Assembly (NCBI GenBank): GCA_016721015.1
Contig: JADKJL010000001.1
Location: forward strand, 62,001-126,000
Origin: Lysobacterales bacterium
GTDB taxonomy: Bacteria > Pseudomonadota > Gammaproteobacteria > Xanthomonadales > Rhodanobacteraceae
DNA: 64,000 nt
Direction: 5' to 3'
In this document: positions 7,755-17,057 of the stretch, piece by piece
How positions within the stretch are numbered: the first letter of the stretch is position 1
How the letters are laid out: every line of letters begins with the position of its first letter
Position numbers and translations under genes: made by a program
The notes under the pieces: generated by a model
The model's input: only the letters and a program-made list of their open reading frames with translations
The model's database searches: none
Told to the model about the DNA's origin: nothing

Positions 7755-10274
7755 TCACGGCTCGAAGCCATCTTCGAAGATGACATCGGGTATCGCGGCG
7801 ACGAATTCGTCCTGGACCAACAGGCCATTGATGCCGCCGGTGCCGGTGGTGAAGCTCGTGACCACGCTGCCACTATCGAGGTTGGCGCGGACAACGCGCC
7901 CGCTGACTACACCGCCGGTCCAGAACGTCTCGCCATCTGGATCGAGCTGGATCGCATACAAACCGTCCTTGTCGGTCTCGCCGAGGCTCTCGCGGGTGTA
8001 CTCGCGGACAAATAGGCCGTTCTGTTCGTAGCGGTAGATCCTGTTTCTGCAGGTGACCATCAGGTCGTGATTGGGCAGTTGTCGCAACGCGTAGCAGGGC
8101 TCCTCCAGACCGGTCGCGAAATGCGACAGCACCTGCCCGCTGCAAACGTCGAATCGGCGCACGTCGGAATCTTCCGAGGTGTAGTACAGCGTGCATTGAT
8201 TGCTGTCGAGCTCGATCCAGTCGGTGCCGCGCTCGCCGACCGGAATCTCGTAGGTTTCGAGAGTGAGTCCGTCCGCAGAGACGTATCGGAGCAACGCCAC
8301 ATCAGCCGGGGTCGGCGCGGCTTCTCCCACCCAGACATTGCCGAGTGCGTCGAACGCGCAAGATTCGTCGTAGCCGATCAGTCCGCCGAAATCGGGATCG
8401 AGGACGGCACCTGCAGGCGACATCAGCACGGGCCCCTGGCTGACACTGAAACGTGTACTGAGCACATCCCCGTTTGGCGCCCGACAGAAGCCCGTGGCGT
8501 TCGCGCCGAAGTTGCTCGGCATCAGGGTGGCCCACCCGTCGACGGCAACACCGGATGTCGTATAGCGACGGACGTAGCTGATCTGGCCGGTAGGCGTCGC
8601 CTGGTTAGTGCTTTTGCCTATCAGCAGATAGCGCGTGTCGGGCGCGCTGTCATCGTCTCGAATCAATCCCTCGGCACGCGTAGAGAAGCGCCTGTTGTTG
8701 CCGAAGCTCGCGTTCTGCAACGTGCTGGAGTTGGAAGCATCATCCGTGACAAGGGCAAACGCTTCGTCGGCTTCGACAGACACATCGCCCTTGATCGTCA
8801 CCGGGATATGCCGGGAGACCACGCCGGGCGCAAAACTCACGCTGCCCAACGCGTTGGTGTAGTCGGCTGGGTTGCCGCCACCGCCACTGGAGACTGCCGT
8901 ACCCGGAGACGTGGTGTAACCGAAACTGACGGTTTCCGTTGTCGGTGCCGACAGTGTTGCTGCTATCTGCATGGTCTGGGAACCACTGTTGCCTTCAATG
9001 ATTGCCGTGTCTGCCAGGGTCAGTGTCGGGACGACACGCAAGTCGGTCTGGGTCGGCGTGGGGCGAAGCGCGAGACTGAGCGGGTAGTCGCTGAGCACGC
9101 GGTCGTGCACGGGTAACTCCGGCGATATCCGGCTCGCATGCGTGGCAATCGCGATGCCGGTATCGATGCCGGGTGCGTATCCACCGAGCATGCGCACCCT
9201 TGGGTTGGCGCGATTCCATTGCACGGACCCGCTGATGCTGAAGCGATCATGTTGCGTTGCCCCCGTACCGCCCACGTCGAACACGATGTCTCCATTTTGG
9301 AATTGGGCGTTGCCGAGCACGTTGAGCACGCCGAACGGTCCGCCATCGGAAGCTTCGAGATCGAGCAACCCGGAACTCCGGAACGGACCGATGACGGTTC
9401 CGTTGCCATTGAAGAACTTGCCCGGGGTGATGACCAGTCCGGTGACACCCCCGTCGAAGATGCCATCGCGCAGGCGTATCGAGGAGTTGAAACCGGCCTG
9501 AAAATCCGCCGGAGGGTTCAGCAGCTTGAAGGTGCCGCCATGAATTTCGAACAGTCCCGTCGAAAAGAACTGTCCACCACTGGCACCGCTGCGTTCGATT
9601 TTCACCAGGCCCGGACCTTGGTTGACCCAGGTGCCCTGGTTGTCGACTGCGCCGGAAGTGGTGTAGCCGAACACGTAGCCGCCAAGCACGGTAGTCACTC
9701 CGCTGGCGGCATTGACGAACTGGCCGTTGAGGTCGAAGTCCAGGCGCACGCCCGAGCCGCCGTTGAAAGTTGCGGTGCCTGCATTGGTTACGCTGGCGCG
9801 ACGAAAGGTATTCGTTCCGTTGACGGAAAACGACGAGCCTGCCGGGAGTTGCACGGAAAGCAGTGCAGGGCTCGGCCCTCCCGGCGGCGGCAAGGCGCCC
9901 GACAAGATTGCATTGGAGATTGACAGGCTGCTGGTGACGGTCAATTGCCGAAGGTCGATCTGGGTCTCGACCACGCCCAGTTCGGCACCTGCGGCGATCT
10001 GGAGTTGTGCGACGGTCGTGAACTGACTGTCGAGCAGCGCCTTACCCGTGCCCGAAGGCAGGATGACGAGGTCCGCAGGACCCGGCGTTCCGGCCGGAAC
10101 ACCATTGCCTCCGGCGCACCCGCTCCAATGCGAAGGCGTATGCCACGAGGCCGGCGCCGGCTCACTCCTCGTGCATGTTGCAGCCCACAGATTGGTGACG
10201 TACAGCCCGGACCAAACGCCCAGCAACAGGCCCATGAAGGTTCGCGAGAAAGACGCTGGAGAACGAAGGGACAT
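7755..10274 (-). CDS. Secreted Calx-beta and propeller protein with IFEDGFE tail
   Basis: An 839-residue exported protein with a signal peptide ending near LWAAT (residue 32). Residues 60-390 are repetitive beta-strands of the autotransporter-passenger/beta-helix kind (NAGTATFNGG, NQGTWVNQG). Residues about 415-505 form a Calx-beta domain (DTAIIEGNSGSQ, YTTSPGTA, DVSVEADEAFALV), a calcium-binding fold. From about 548 on, the sequence resembles an NHL/SMP-30-like six-bladed propeller (APNGDVLST, DALGNVWVGE, LDPDGETFWTGG). The protein ends IFEDGFEP. No hydrolase signature was found. The ribosome site is weak; a start at the in-frame ATG 13 codons in would still leave a signal peptide. Confidence 0.85.
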   Translation of the reverse strand: MSLRSPASFSRTFMGLLLGVWSGLYVTNLWAATCTRSEPAPASWHTPSHWSGCAGGNGVPAGTPGPADLVILPSGTGKALLDSQFTTVAQLQIAAGAELGVVETQIDLRQLTVTSSLSISNAILSGALPPPGGPSPALLSVQLPAGSSFSVNGTNTFRRASVTNAGTATFNGGSGVRLDFDLNGQFVNAASGVTTVLGGYVFGYTTSGAVDNQGTWVNQGPGLVKIERSGASGGQFFSTGLFEIHGGTFKLLNPPADFQAGFNSSIRLRDGIFDGGVTGLVITPGKFFNGNGTVIGPFRSSGLLDLEASDGGPFGVLNVLGNAQFQNGDIVFDVGGTGATQHDRFSISGSVQWNRANPRVRMLGGYAPGIDTGIAIATHASRISPELPVHDRVLSDYPLSLALRPTPTQTDLRVVPTLTLADTAIIEGNSGSQTMQIAATLSAPTTETVSFGYTTSPGTAVSSGGGGNPADYTNALGSVSFAPGVVSRHIPVTIKGDVSVEADEAFALVTDDASNSSTLQNASFGNNRRFSTRAEGLIRDDDSAPDTRYLLIGKSTNQATPTGQISYVRRYTTSGVAVDGWATLMPSNFGANATGFCRAPNGDVLSTRFSVSQGPVLMSPAGAVLDPDFGGLIGYDESCAFDALGNVWVGEAAPTPADVALLRYVSADGLTLETYEIPVGERGTDWIELDSNQCTLYYTSEDSDVRRFDVCSGQVLSHFATGLEEPCYALRQLPNHDLMVTCRNRIYRYEQNGLFVREYTRESLGETDKDGLYAIQLDPDGETFWTGGVVSGRVVRANLDSGSVVTSFTTGTGGINGLLVQDEFVAAIPDVIFEDGFEP

Positions 10275-10303
10275 GGTGGAAACTCGATCAGGGTTCCCTG
10301 TCT

Positions 10304-10408
10304 CAATGCCGACGCATGCCGAAATCCAACACGCGACATCGGTTCAGGGGAATTCCGGATGCGGCAGCATCAGAATCTGGCGTTGGATTTCGGCGCCCAT
10401 CGGCATTG
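10304..10408. promoter_or_regulatory. Inverted pair of a 27-bp element upstream of the Calx-beta gene
   Basis: Two 27-base arms (10304-10330 and 10382-10408) are inverted copies of each other, identical at about 22 positions. The perfect inner parts are GCCGAAATCCAAC at 10318 and its complement at 10382, and CAATGCCGA also matches at the outer ends. A third copy lies upstream of the beta-helix gene at 6540-6566. The arms are too far apart (51 bases) to be a simple terminator and are close to the minus-strand start at 10274, so a paired regulator-binding site is plausible. The rest of the 383-base gap 10275-10657 shows no gene. Confidence 0.5.
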
Positions 10409-10657
10409 ATCCGGGCACTCGATCAAGGCGTTATCGGCATCGTTGCTCGAAGCGCAACAGATCTAAGCCGGTATGGGATCGCACCATGGGCCGGGTTGGC
10501 GGCCACGGCGACGCTGTCACTCGCTCAGGTTGCGACGATTACGTGGCAATCCGTCGTGAAAAGGAACTTGCGTGACACCGTCAACGGTGGCGGCTATGCG
10601 AAGCAGAATGCTGCGCCAGTCGTAACGCCAAGTGTCGCCGATTTCGCGATCACGCCA

Positions 10658-13216
10658 TCAGGGGTTGCTGGCGTGGCGCGCGAGTCGCTCGGTTTGATCG
10701 GCGTTTGCAATCAAGCCAGGCCGAGCCAGGGTACTGGCCGCAAGCGTACGTGCCGAGACAAGATCATGCTCAAAAGCGTAAAGATCGCAGCGAAGCAGCA
10801 TCAACAAGGCAAAATCCTGATCGATGTCGGGATTCTTGCTCCAGCGTCCAATCAATTCATCGACCATGTGCGCTGCTTCGTTGCGTCCGTCGATTGTGCG
10901 AGACAATACCTGTGCAAGCGACAGGTTCCACGAAAAGTGCAGATAGTGCTCGGGGCCATAGAATTTTTCCTCGATGCGAATCGCCTCGCGAAACGACGCC
11001 GCTGCATTTTTCCAGTCCTGCTGCAGTTCGTAGGCTGTCCCGCGACGCACGCTGATCAGGGCATTCTGGTAGGCCTCGGGCCCAAGCAGCGATCGCAATT
11101 CGCGTTGTGCTTCGCCCAACAGCTCCTGCGCCTCAGCGAATCGCCCTTGCAAAGCCAGCGCCCAGCCCAGCTCGGCCTGCGAAAACCAGGCGATACCCGT
11201 GCGCAAGCCTCCGGTCTCCCGGCGCAACTTCAAGGCGGCGCGCAAGTCGGGCTCGGCACGCTTGCCATCCTTGGCTTCGATCCAGATCTTGCCTCGACTG
11301 GCCAACAATTGCGCCAGCGTATTGAGTTCCTTCTCCGGCAACGCGCGCTCGGCAGCGTCAAGCGCGGCAATGGCTGTCGAGGAGTCGCCGGCTTCACTTT
11401 CCAGCCTTGCGCGGGTGATCAGGATATCGGCCAGCTGCACGTTGCGCTCACCGAATTGTTGCCTCGAGAGCGCAAGGCCGCGATCGAGCACCAATCGACC
11501 CTCATCAAATTGTCTCTGCCGGCGCAGGACTTCACCGAGTAGCAGCAGCGGCCGGATCAGACGCGCGTCGCCCGGACCAAACTTTCTATCAATTTGTTCA
11601 ATGGCACCGCGCAGGCTAGTCAGCGCGGCTTCGTCTTCGCGCAATTGTTCCTGCACGATTCCCAGCGAGACCCGCGCGTTGATCGTTTCCGGATGGTCCG
11701 CGCCGAGTTGTTTCGACAACAACGCGTACGCGCTTTCGGCCACATCCCGCGCTTCCTTGAAACGGGACAGGGCCAGCAGGGTCGAGGCCGAGAGTGCCTT
11801 GATTCGGCCAACCGCGATGCTGTCGCTGCCCGCGGCCGCACTGGCCTGCCGTAATGCCTGGTCGAACAGGCGCTCGGCATCTTCGTTGCGCAACTCGTTT
11901 CGTGCGAGGGCACCGCGAACGGCGTCGATTTCTGCACTCAACAAAGCATTGCCCGTATCGGCAGATTTGCTTGCCGCCAAATCCAGGGTTTCACGTGCCG
12001 CGGCCAGTTGCGAGAGGTTCAACTGGGCTTCGCCAAGGACACGAAGCAAGCGCGCCTGGCTGGGCGGATCATCGGCCAATTCGAGCTTTACGCGTCCGAC
12101 TGCTTCGGCGACCAGGGCCGATGGCTCGCGGGAAGACTCCGCATTGCGACTCAACGGATCCTGTTCGCGGTACAAAGTCGCGAGAAAGTCCGAAACGCGT
12201 TCGGCATGTTGCAACTGGATCTGTTCCCGACGCAGCCCTATCGTCGTTGCGACCACGATGCCAACCAGGCCGACCACCACGGACGCCAGCAGCCAGCGCC
12301 GCACGCGCCGCTTCGGCAGGTCGATCAACTGCTGCAGTCCGTTGCGCAACGCACTGGTTCGAGGTCGCTGCTCGGGATCGGTGGCGAGTGAGTGCGCGAT
12401 CAACCTGCGCAAACCGCGCGGCCCGAAGGCGAATCCTCCGGAAGCAGAATCCGGGTAGCGACCGGTCGCCAGTAAATGCGCGAGCACGCCGAACGCATAA
12501 ATGTCCACAGCCGTCGTTCCGGCACCGCCGGTCACGATTTCAGGAGCCAGGTATCGGGGGGTACCCGCGTTGATCGCGGACCCTTCCTCACTGGATTCGA
12601 ATCCTGCGCCGAAATCCATCAGGATCACGCGGCCTTCCCGGTCCAGCATCACGTTACTGGCCTTGACATCACCATGCACCAGCCCGGCGCGGTGGACCGC
12701 GTCCAGTGCGTCAACAAGTTCACGCAATACGCGCAACAATTCCTCACCACGCAGGGGTCCGTCGCGGCTCAGCCGCGCGGAAAGCGTTTCGCCATCGATC
12801 CAGTCAGTCCACAGCCCGGCCCGGCCATCGTGATAACTGGCGCCGTGCACGGCCAGCACATTGGGATGACGCACGCGCGCCAGGCGCCGCGCTTCGGCGA
12901 CAAAATCGACGCCGCTGGGCAAAAGTGCAGCACCGCTTTCGTGTCGCAACTTGAGCGCGACGCTGCGATCGAGGGTCGGATCGTAGGCGTGGTAGACCGC
13001 ACCAAACCCGCCTTGGCCAGCCAGTTTCAACTGCTGGAGGTGGCCCCAGCTGGTGCCGGCATCCGCACCGATGTTCATGGCCTTGGCCAGCGATTGCAAT
13101 TTGGCCAGGCGACGTGCCAAGTCGGGATCCTCGGCTTCAAGCGCGGCCAGATCCACCACCTCGCCATCAGCGATACGCCGCGCTATATCCAGGGCAGAAT
13201 CGGAGTCGGGAGTCAT
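10658..13216 (-). CDS. Transmembrane Ser/Thr protein kinase with TPR-like C-terminus
   Basis: An 852-residue Hanks-type kinase. Kinase landmarks are: glycine loop GQGGFG at 67-72, ATP-binding Lys89 in VALK, alpha-C Glu109, catalytic loop HGDVKASN at 181-188, DFG at 201-203 and APE at 224-226. The usual HRD arginine is glycine (HGD), so this is a non-RD kinase, a class that often does not need activation-loop phosphorylation. A single membrane segment lies at about 308-328, followed by some 500 residues of paired helices typical of tetratricopeptide repeats, which should face the periplasm. The gene follows an ECF sigma factor gene with a 4-base stop/start overlap, so the two are translationally coupled. 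In known ECF43-type pairs the kinase phosphorylates and activates the sigma factor; that role is inferred here. Confidence 0.92.
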   Translation of the reverse strand: MTPDSDSALDIARRIADGEVVDLAALEAEDPDLARRLAKLQSLAKAMNIGADAGTSWGHLQQLKLAGQGGFGAVYHAYDPTLDRSVALKLRHESGAALLPSGVDFVAEARRLARVRHPNVLAVHGASYHDGRAGLWTDWIDGETLSARLSRDGPLRGEELLRVLRELVDALDAVHRAGLVHGDVKASNVMLDREGRVILMDFGAGFESSEEGSAINAGTPRYLAPEIVTGGAGTTAVDIYAFGVLAHLLATGRYPDSASGGFAFGPRGLRRLIAHSLATDPEQRPRTSALRNGLQQLIDLPKRRVRRWLLASVVVGLVGIVVATTIGLRREQIQLQHAERVSDFLATLYREQDPLSRNAESSREPSALVAEAVGRVKLELADDPPSQARLLRVLGEAQLNLSQLAAARETLDLAASKSADTGNALLSAEIDAVRGALARNELRNEDAERLFDQALRQASAAAGSDSIAVGRIKALSASTLLALSRFKEARDVAESAYALLSKQLGADHPETINARVSLGIVQEQLREDEAALTSLRGAIEQIDRKFGPGDARLIRPLLLLGEVLRRQRQFDEGRLVLDRGLALSRQQFGERNVQLADILITRARLESEAGDSSTAIAALDAAERALPEKELNTLAQLLASRGKIWIEAKDGKRAEPDLRAALKLRRETGGLRTGIAWFSQAELGWALALQGRFAEAQELLGEAQRELRSLLGPEAYQNALISVRRGTAYELQQDWKNAAASFREAIRIEEKFYGPEHYLHFSWNLSLAQVLSRTIDGRNEAAHMVDELIGRWSKNPDIDQDFALLMLLRCDLYAFEHDLVSARTLAASTLARPGLIANADQTERLARHASNP

Positions 13217-13779
13217 CTCAGGTGCCGGGCGAGTTCGATCAATGCACGCGACACCATCATGCTGGCCGCCGCTTCGCTGGGTCGATCGAGAGCCGACGCG
13301 ATTTCTGCATAGCTCATTCCGAATTCCAATCTGAGCAGGACCGCTTCGCGCTTGCTCTCGGAAATCTTGCCGAGCGCATTCTCATAGTCCAGCCATTGAT
13401 CCTGATCGAGACGAGGCACCAGCGAATTCATACCGAGTGCTTCCGAATTTTCCGGCAATGACTCGACTACGCCGGCACGACCGACGCGACGCAGTTCACC
13501 GCGAATTGCGTTCATCAAAGCGGTGCGCAAGTAAGCGAGCAAGGCGCCCTCGTGGCGTGATTCGAACTGGTCCAGGTTCTTCAATGCCGAAAGGAGGGTG
13601 ATTTGAACAAGATCGTTGGTGTCGTTCAGATCCCTCGCGCGAGCGGGCAATCGACCGTGGGCCCAACGTCGCAGTAACGGCAGATAGCGGGCAAGCAACC
13701 GTTCACGCGCCGAGTCGTCTCCCTGGCGCAGGAGTGAAAGCAGGGTTGCTGTGGATTCCGTGCTGACGGAGTCGGTCAT
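13213..13779 (-). CDS. ECF-type sigma factor paired with the kinase
   Basis: A 188-residue sigma-70 family protein. Region 2 spans about residues 15-95 (DLVQITLLSALKNLDQFE, core RNA-polymerase contact and -10 melting) and region 4 about 125-185 (LRLEFGMSYAEIASAL, helix-turn-helix for the -35 element). I placed the start at 13779 (MTDSVSTES); upstream codons lack sigma-like sequence. No anti-sigma gene is adjacent; instead a Ser/Thr kinase gene overlaps its stop codon. Threonines around the region 2.2 motif (DLNDTNDLVQIT) are candidate phosphorylation sites, by analogy with ECF43 sigma factors. Its regulon is unknown; the neighbouring secreted-protein genes are candidates by position. Confidence 0.88.
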   Translation of the reverse strand: MTDSVSTESTATLLSLLRQGDDSARERLLARYLPLLRRWAHGRLPARARDLNDTNDLVQITLLSALKNLDQFESRHEGALLAYLRTALMNAIRGELRRVGRAGVVESLPENSEALGMNSLVPRLDQDQWLDYENALGKISESKREAVLLRLEFGMSYAEIASALDRPSEAAASMMVSRALIELARHLR

Positions 13780-14011
13780 GCGCGGATGGTATGCCAAACC
13801 CTGTTTCAGCGCGCAGGGGGTCTGAGCAGGTGCGAAAACCTGGGACACAACGCACATTGCTGAGCCATTGACCAGGATGTTGATGCATCACCGGCCTCGG
13901 TTCGGAGGCAGGTCCCTTCATTGCAAAGTCAGCAGACACCGGCTGCGATTGACCGCGCCACAACAGCGCACGATTCTCCGCCGTTGAGACTGGGCAGCCC
14001 ATAATCCGCGC

Positions 14012-15109
14012 ATGGCCACGCACGACCCCAATGATCTGACCCGCCCAACCCGCATCAAGGGGCGGGGTGCGGGCAGCAATCGCGAAGGACGCTTCGAGGC
14101 ACTGGCGAAGACGATCGAGGATGACGGTTGGTTCCGGGACGAGGAAGGAAAGCCGCGGCCGCCGACGCGGGTGTCGATCGAGACCGCGCGGTCGATCATC
14201 AGCCGCAACGCATCGCCGGATATTCCGTTCACGCAATCGATCAATCCGTATCGCGGTTGCGAGCACGGCTGCAATTACTGCTACGCGCGGCCGTCGCATT
14301 CGTATCTGAATCTTTCGCCCGGTCTCGATTTCGAGACGCAGTTGTTCGCCAAGACGAATGCTGCCGAGCGCCTGCGTGCCGAACTCGCGAAACCTGGCTA
14401 TGTCTGCGAACCGATCACCCTCGGTGCCAACACGGACGCCTACCAGCCGATCGAACGCGAGTACCGCATCACCCGCGAGATCATCGAAGTGCTGCAGGCC
14501 TGCGATCATCCGCTGACGATCATCACCAAGAATGCCCTGGTCGAGCGCGATCTCGACTTGCTCGCGCCGATGGCGGCAAGAAATCTCGTGCAGGTTTTTG
14601 TCTCGGTCAATGCGCTCGACAATCGTCTGGCGAGCACGCTGGAGCCGCGCGCGACCGCACCGCATCGACGCCTGCAGGTGATCGGCAATCTGCACGCGGC
14701 GGGCGTGCCTTGTGGTGTGCTGGTGGCGCCGATCATTCCGGCGGTCACCGACATGCATCTCGAACACGTCCTCGAACAAGCCGCCGCGCTGGGCGCGCGC
14801 TATGCGGGCTACACCGTGCTGCGCCTGCCGCATGAGTTGAAGGAATTGTTCCGCGAGTGGCTCGACCTGCATGTGCCGGATCGGGCCGAACATGTCATGA
14901 GCCTGATCCGGCAGATGCGTGGCGGCAAGGACAACGATGCGCGCTTCGGCTCGCGCATGCGCGGCGAAGGGGCCTACGCCGACATGATCCGTCAACGCTT
15001 TGCCCTCGCCTGCCGCCGGCATGGCCTGACCCGTTCGGGCCAGATCCATCTCGACACTCGGCGCTTCACTGCGCCGCGGCCCGACAACGCGCAAGGCCAG
15101 CTGTTCTGA
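14012..15109 (+). CDS. PA0069-family radical SAM protein
   Basis: A 365-residue radical SAM enzyme of the SplB-related PA0069 family. The cluster-binding motif CEHGCNYC places cysteines at 83, 87 and 90 and is followed by the YARPSHSYL stretch usual in this family. The N-terminal PTRIKGRGAGSN segment is also characteristic. Such proteins bind a 4Fe-4S cluster and cleave S-adenosylmethionine to make a 5'-deoxyadenosyl radical; the physiological substrate of this family is not established. The length is normal and the reading frame intact. A truncated and decayed copy of its first 66 codons lies at 3650 in the same orientation. Confidence 0.92.
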   Translation: MATHDPNDLTRPTRIKGRGAGSNREGRFEALAKTIEDDGWFRDEEGKPRPPTRVSIETARSIISRNASPDIPFTQSINPYRGCEHGCNYCYARPSHSYLNLSPGLDFETQLFAKTNAAERLRAELAKPGYVCEPITLGANTDAYQPIEREYRITREIIEVLQACDHPLTIITKNALVERDLDLLAPMAARNLVQVFVSVNALDNRLASTLEPRATAPHRRLQVIGNLHAAGVPCGVLVAPIIPAVTDMHLEHVLEQAAALGARYAGYTVLRLPHELKELFREWLDLHVPDRAEHVMSLIRQMRGGKDNDARFGSRMRGEGAYADMIRQRFALACRRHGLTRSGQIHLDTRRFTAPRPDNAQGQLF

Positions 15110-15201
15110 AGCCTTGCGGGAATGCGCTCGCCGCGCACACGCTCGGCATTCGTTTGGCCACCACTTGTTATAGTTGAGGCCACGCGCCCTGAGGATCCCA
15201 C

Positions 15202-16962
15202 TTGCATCACACTCCCCTGATCGCGATGCTCGTCGGCGGCATCTGCCTGGCCTTCGTGTTCGGCATGATCGCGCAGAAGTTGCGCCTGTCGCCGTTGTTC
15301 GGCTATCTCGTCGCCGGCATCGTCGCCGGACCGTTCACGCCGGGCTTCGTTGCCGATGCCGGCATCGCCCAGCAGCTTTCCGAGATCGGCGTGATCCTGA
15401 TCATGTTTGGCGTGGGCCTGCATTTCTCGATTGGCGATCTCTGGTCGGTGCGCAAGATCGTCATCCCCGGCGCACTCTTCCAGGTGCTGATCGCCTCCAG
15501 TCTCGGCCTGCTGCTGGGCTGGCTGATGGGCTGGAACTGGGGCTCTTCGCTGATCTTCGGCATCTGTCTGTCGGTGGCGAGCACCGTGGTGTTGTTGCGC
15601 GCCCTCGAGGAACGCCGGCTGCTGGAAACCCGGCGCGGACGCATCGCCATCGGCTGGCTGATCGTCGAGGATCTGCTGATGGTGCTGGTGCTGGTCATGC
15701 TGCCACCGCTGGCCGGCCTGCTCGGCGGCGATTCGCCGGATTCCGCCTCGGCCAGCAGTGGCGACATCCTGCGCGCACTGGGCTGGACGCTGGGCAAGGT
15801 CACCGTGTTCATCGTGTTGATGCTGGCGATCGGGCGGCGGGTGATTCCGTGGATCCTCGAACGGACGGCGGGTGTCGGTTCGCGCGAGTTGTTCACCCTG
15901 GCCGTGCTCGCCATCGCGCTGGGCGTGGCCTATGTGGCGACCGCCGTGTTTTCGGTCTCCTTCGCGCTCGGCGCCTTCCTCGCCGGGGTCATGCTCAACG
16001 AATCCAAGCTCAGCCATCAGGCGGCCAGTGATTCGCTGCCAATGCGCGATGCCTTTGCGGTGCTGTTCTTTGTTTCGGTCGGCATGTTGTTTGACCCGCG
16101 CATCCTGCTCGAACAACCACTGGCGATTCTGGCGACTTTCCTGATCATCGTGCTCGGCAACTCGTTCTGCGGATTCATCGTCACGCGCATCTTCCGAGAG
16201 CCGCTGCAAACCCAGTTGACCCTGGCCACCGGCCTCGCCCAGATCGGCGAGTTCTCCTTCATCCTTGCCGCGCTGGCGGTCAGCCTGGGGTTGCTCAGCG
16301 AAGATGCGCGCAACCTGATCCTCGCTGCCGCCCTGCTCTCGATCATCGTCAACCCGATGCTGTTTGTGATCCTGGATCGCTGGAGTGCACGCCATGGGGT
16401 GGAAAACCGTCTTGCCGCCGAGAGCAGCCTGAAGGTCGACGAAGACGACCCGCTGCCGGATCGGGCGACCATCCCGCCCGCCAACCACATCATCGTGGTC
16501 GGCTTTGGACGCGTCGGTTCGCGAGTCGGCCGTTCATTGCAGGAACATGGCCTGCCGTTGGTGGTGATCGAATCCAGTCGCGATCAATGCCGGGAAGCGC
16601 GCGAGATCGGTCTGCCATGCATCCTTGGCAACGCGGTGAGCAGTGACGTGCTCAAGGATGCCCATCTGGACACGGCCCGGGCGCTGCTGCTGACCACGCC
16701 CCATTCGATGGAATCCGCGGCGATCATCCGCCTGGCACGCGAAGCCAATGCCGATATTGCGATCCTCGCCCGCGCCCATTCCGATGATGAGGTCGCCTAT
16801 CTGCACAAGGCCGGGGCAGACGCGACGATCATGGGCGAGAGCGAAATCGCACGCAGCATGTGCGATTCGGTCGAGTCTCTCGTGCGTCTCGCGCAGCGTC
16901 TGGAAAAAGCGAACAAGCCGCCGGATGCGGATGCGGTGCCGGCTGAAATTCTCCCTGTCTGA
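15202..16962 (+). CDS. ybaL: YbaL-type CPA2 cation/proton antiporter with TrkA-N domain
   Basis: A 586-residue inner-membrane protein. The start is a TTG (15202) preceded by GAGG; the resulting MHHTPLIAMLVGG aligns with the conserved MHHATPLI opening of E. coli YbaL, so the unusual codon is favoured over an internal ATG. Residues 1-395 form about 12 membrane segments (GIVAGPFTPGFVADAG, IGVILIMFGVGLHFS). Residues about 418-540 form a TrkA-N Rossmann domain (HIIVVGFGRVGSRVG), which senses nucleotides in Kef-like systems. It probably exchanges K+ or Na+ for H+. A fragment of its 3' end recurs downstream at 18862. Confidence 0.93.
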   Translation: MHHTPLIAMLVGGICLAFVFGMIAQKLRLSPLFGYLVAGIVAGPFTPGFVADAGIAQQLSEIGVILIMFGVGLHFSIGDLWSVRKIVIPGALFQVLIASSLGLLLGWLMGWNWGSSLIFGICLSVASTVVLLRALEERRLLETRRGRIAIGWLIVEDLLMVLVLVMLPPLAGLLGGDSPDSASASSGDILRALGWTLGKVTVFIVLMLAIGRRVIPWILERTAGVGSRELFTLAVLAIALGVAYVATAVFSVSFALGAFLAGVMLNESKLSHQAASDSLPMRDAFAVLFFVSVGMLFDPRILLEQPLAILATFLIIVLGNSFCGFIVTRIFREPLQTQLTLATGLAQIGEFSFILAALAVSLGLLSEDARNLILAAALLSIIVNPMLFVILDRWSARHGVENRLAAESSLKVDEDDPLPDRATIPPANHIIVVGFGRVGSRVGRSLQEHGLPLVVIESSRDQCREAREIGLPCILGNAVSSDVLKDAHLDTARALLLTTPHSMESAAIIRLAREANADIAILARAHSDDEVAYLHKAGADATIMGESEIARSMCDSVESLVRLAQRLEKANKPPDADAVPAEILPV

Positions 16963-17057
16963 AGCCACGCGTCGTTAGTCGAAAGGGTGGCCACATGTCG
17001 TTGGTTCTGATCGAACCACTGCGACCGACACGACTCGATCGGCCTGCTTCCCGACGG

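Noticed and set aside
13703..16488. Long minus-strand frames opposite the radical SAM and ybaL genes
   Set aside because: Composition typical of antisense shadows (runs of Arg, His, Asp, Gln); no motifs.
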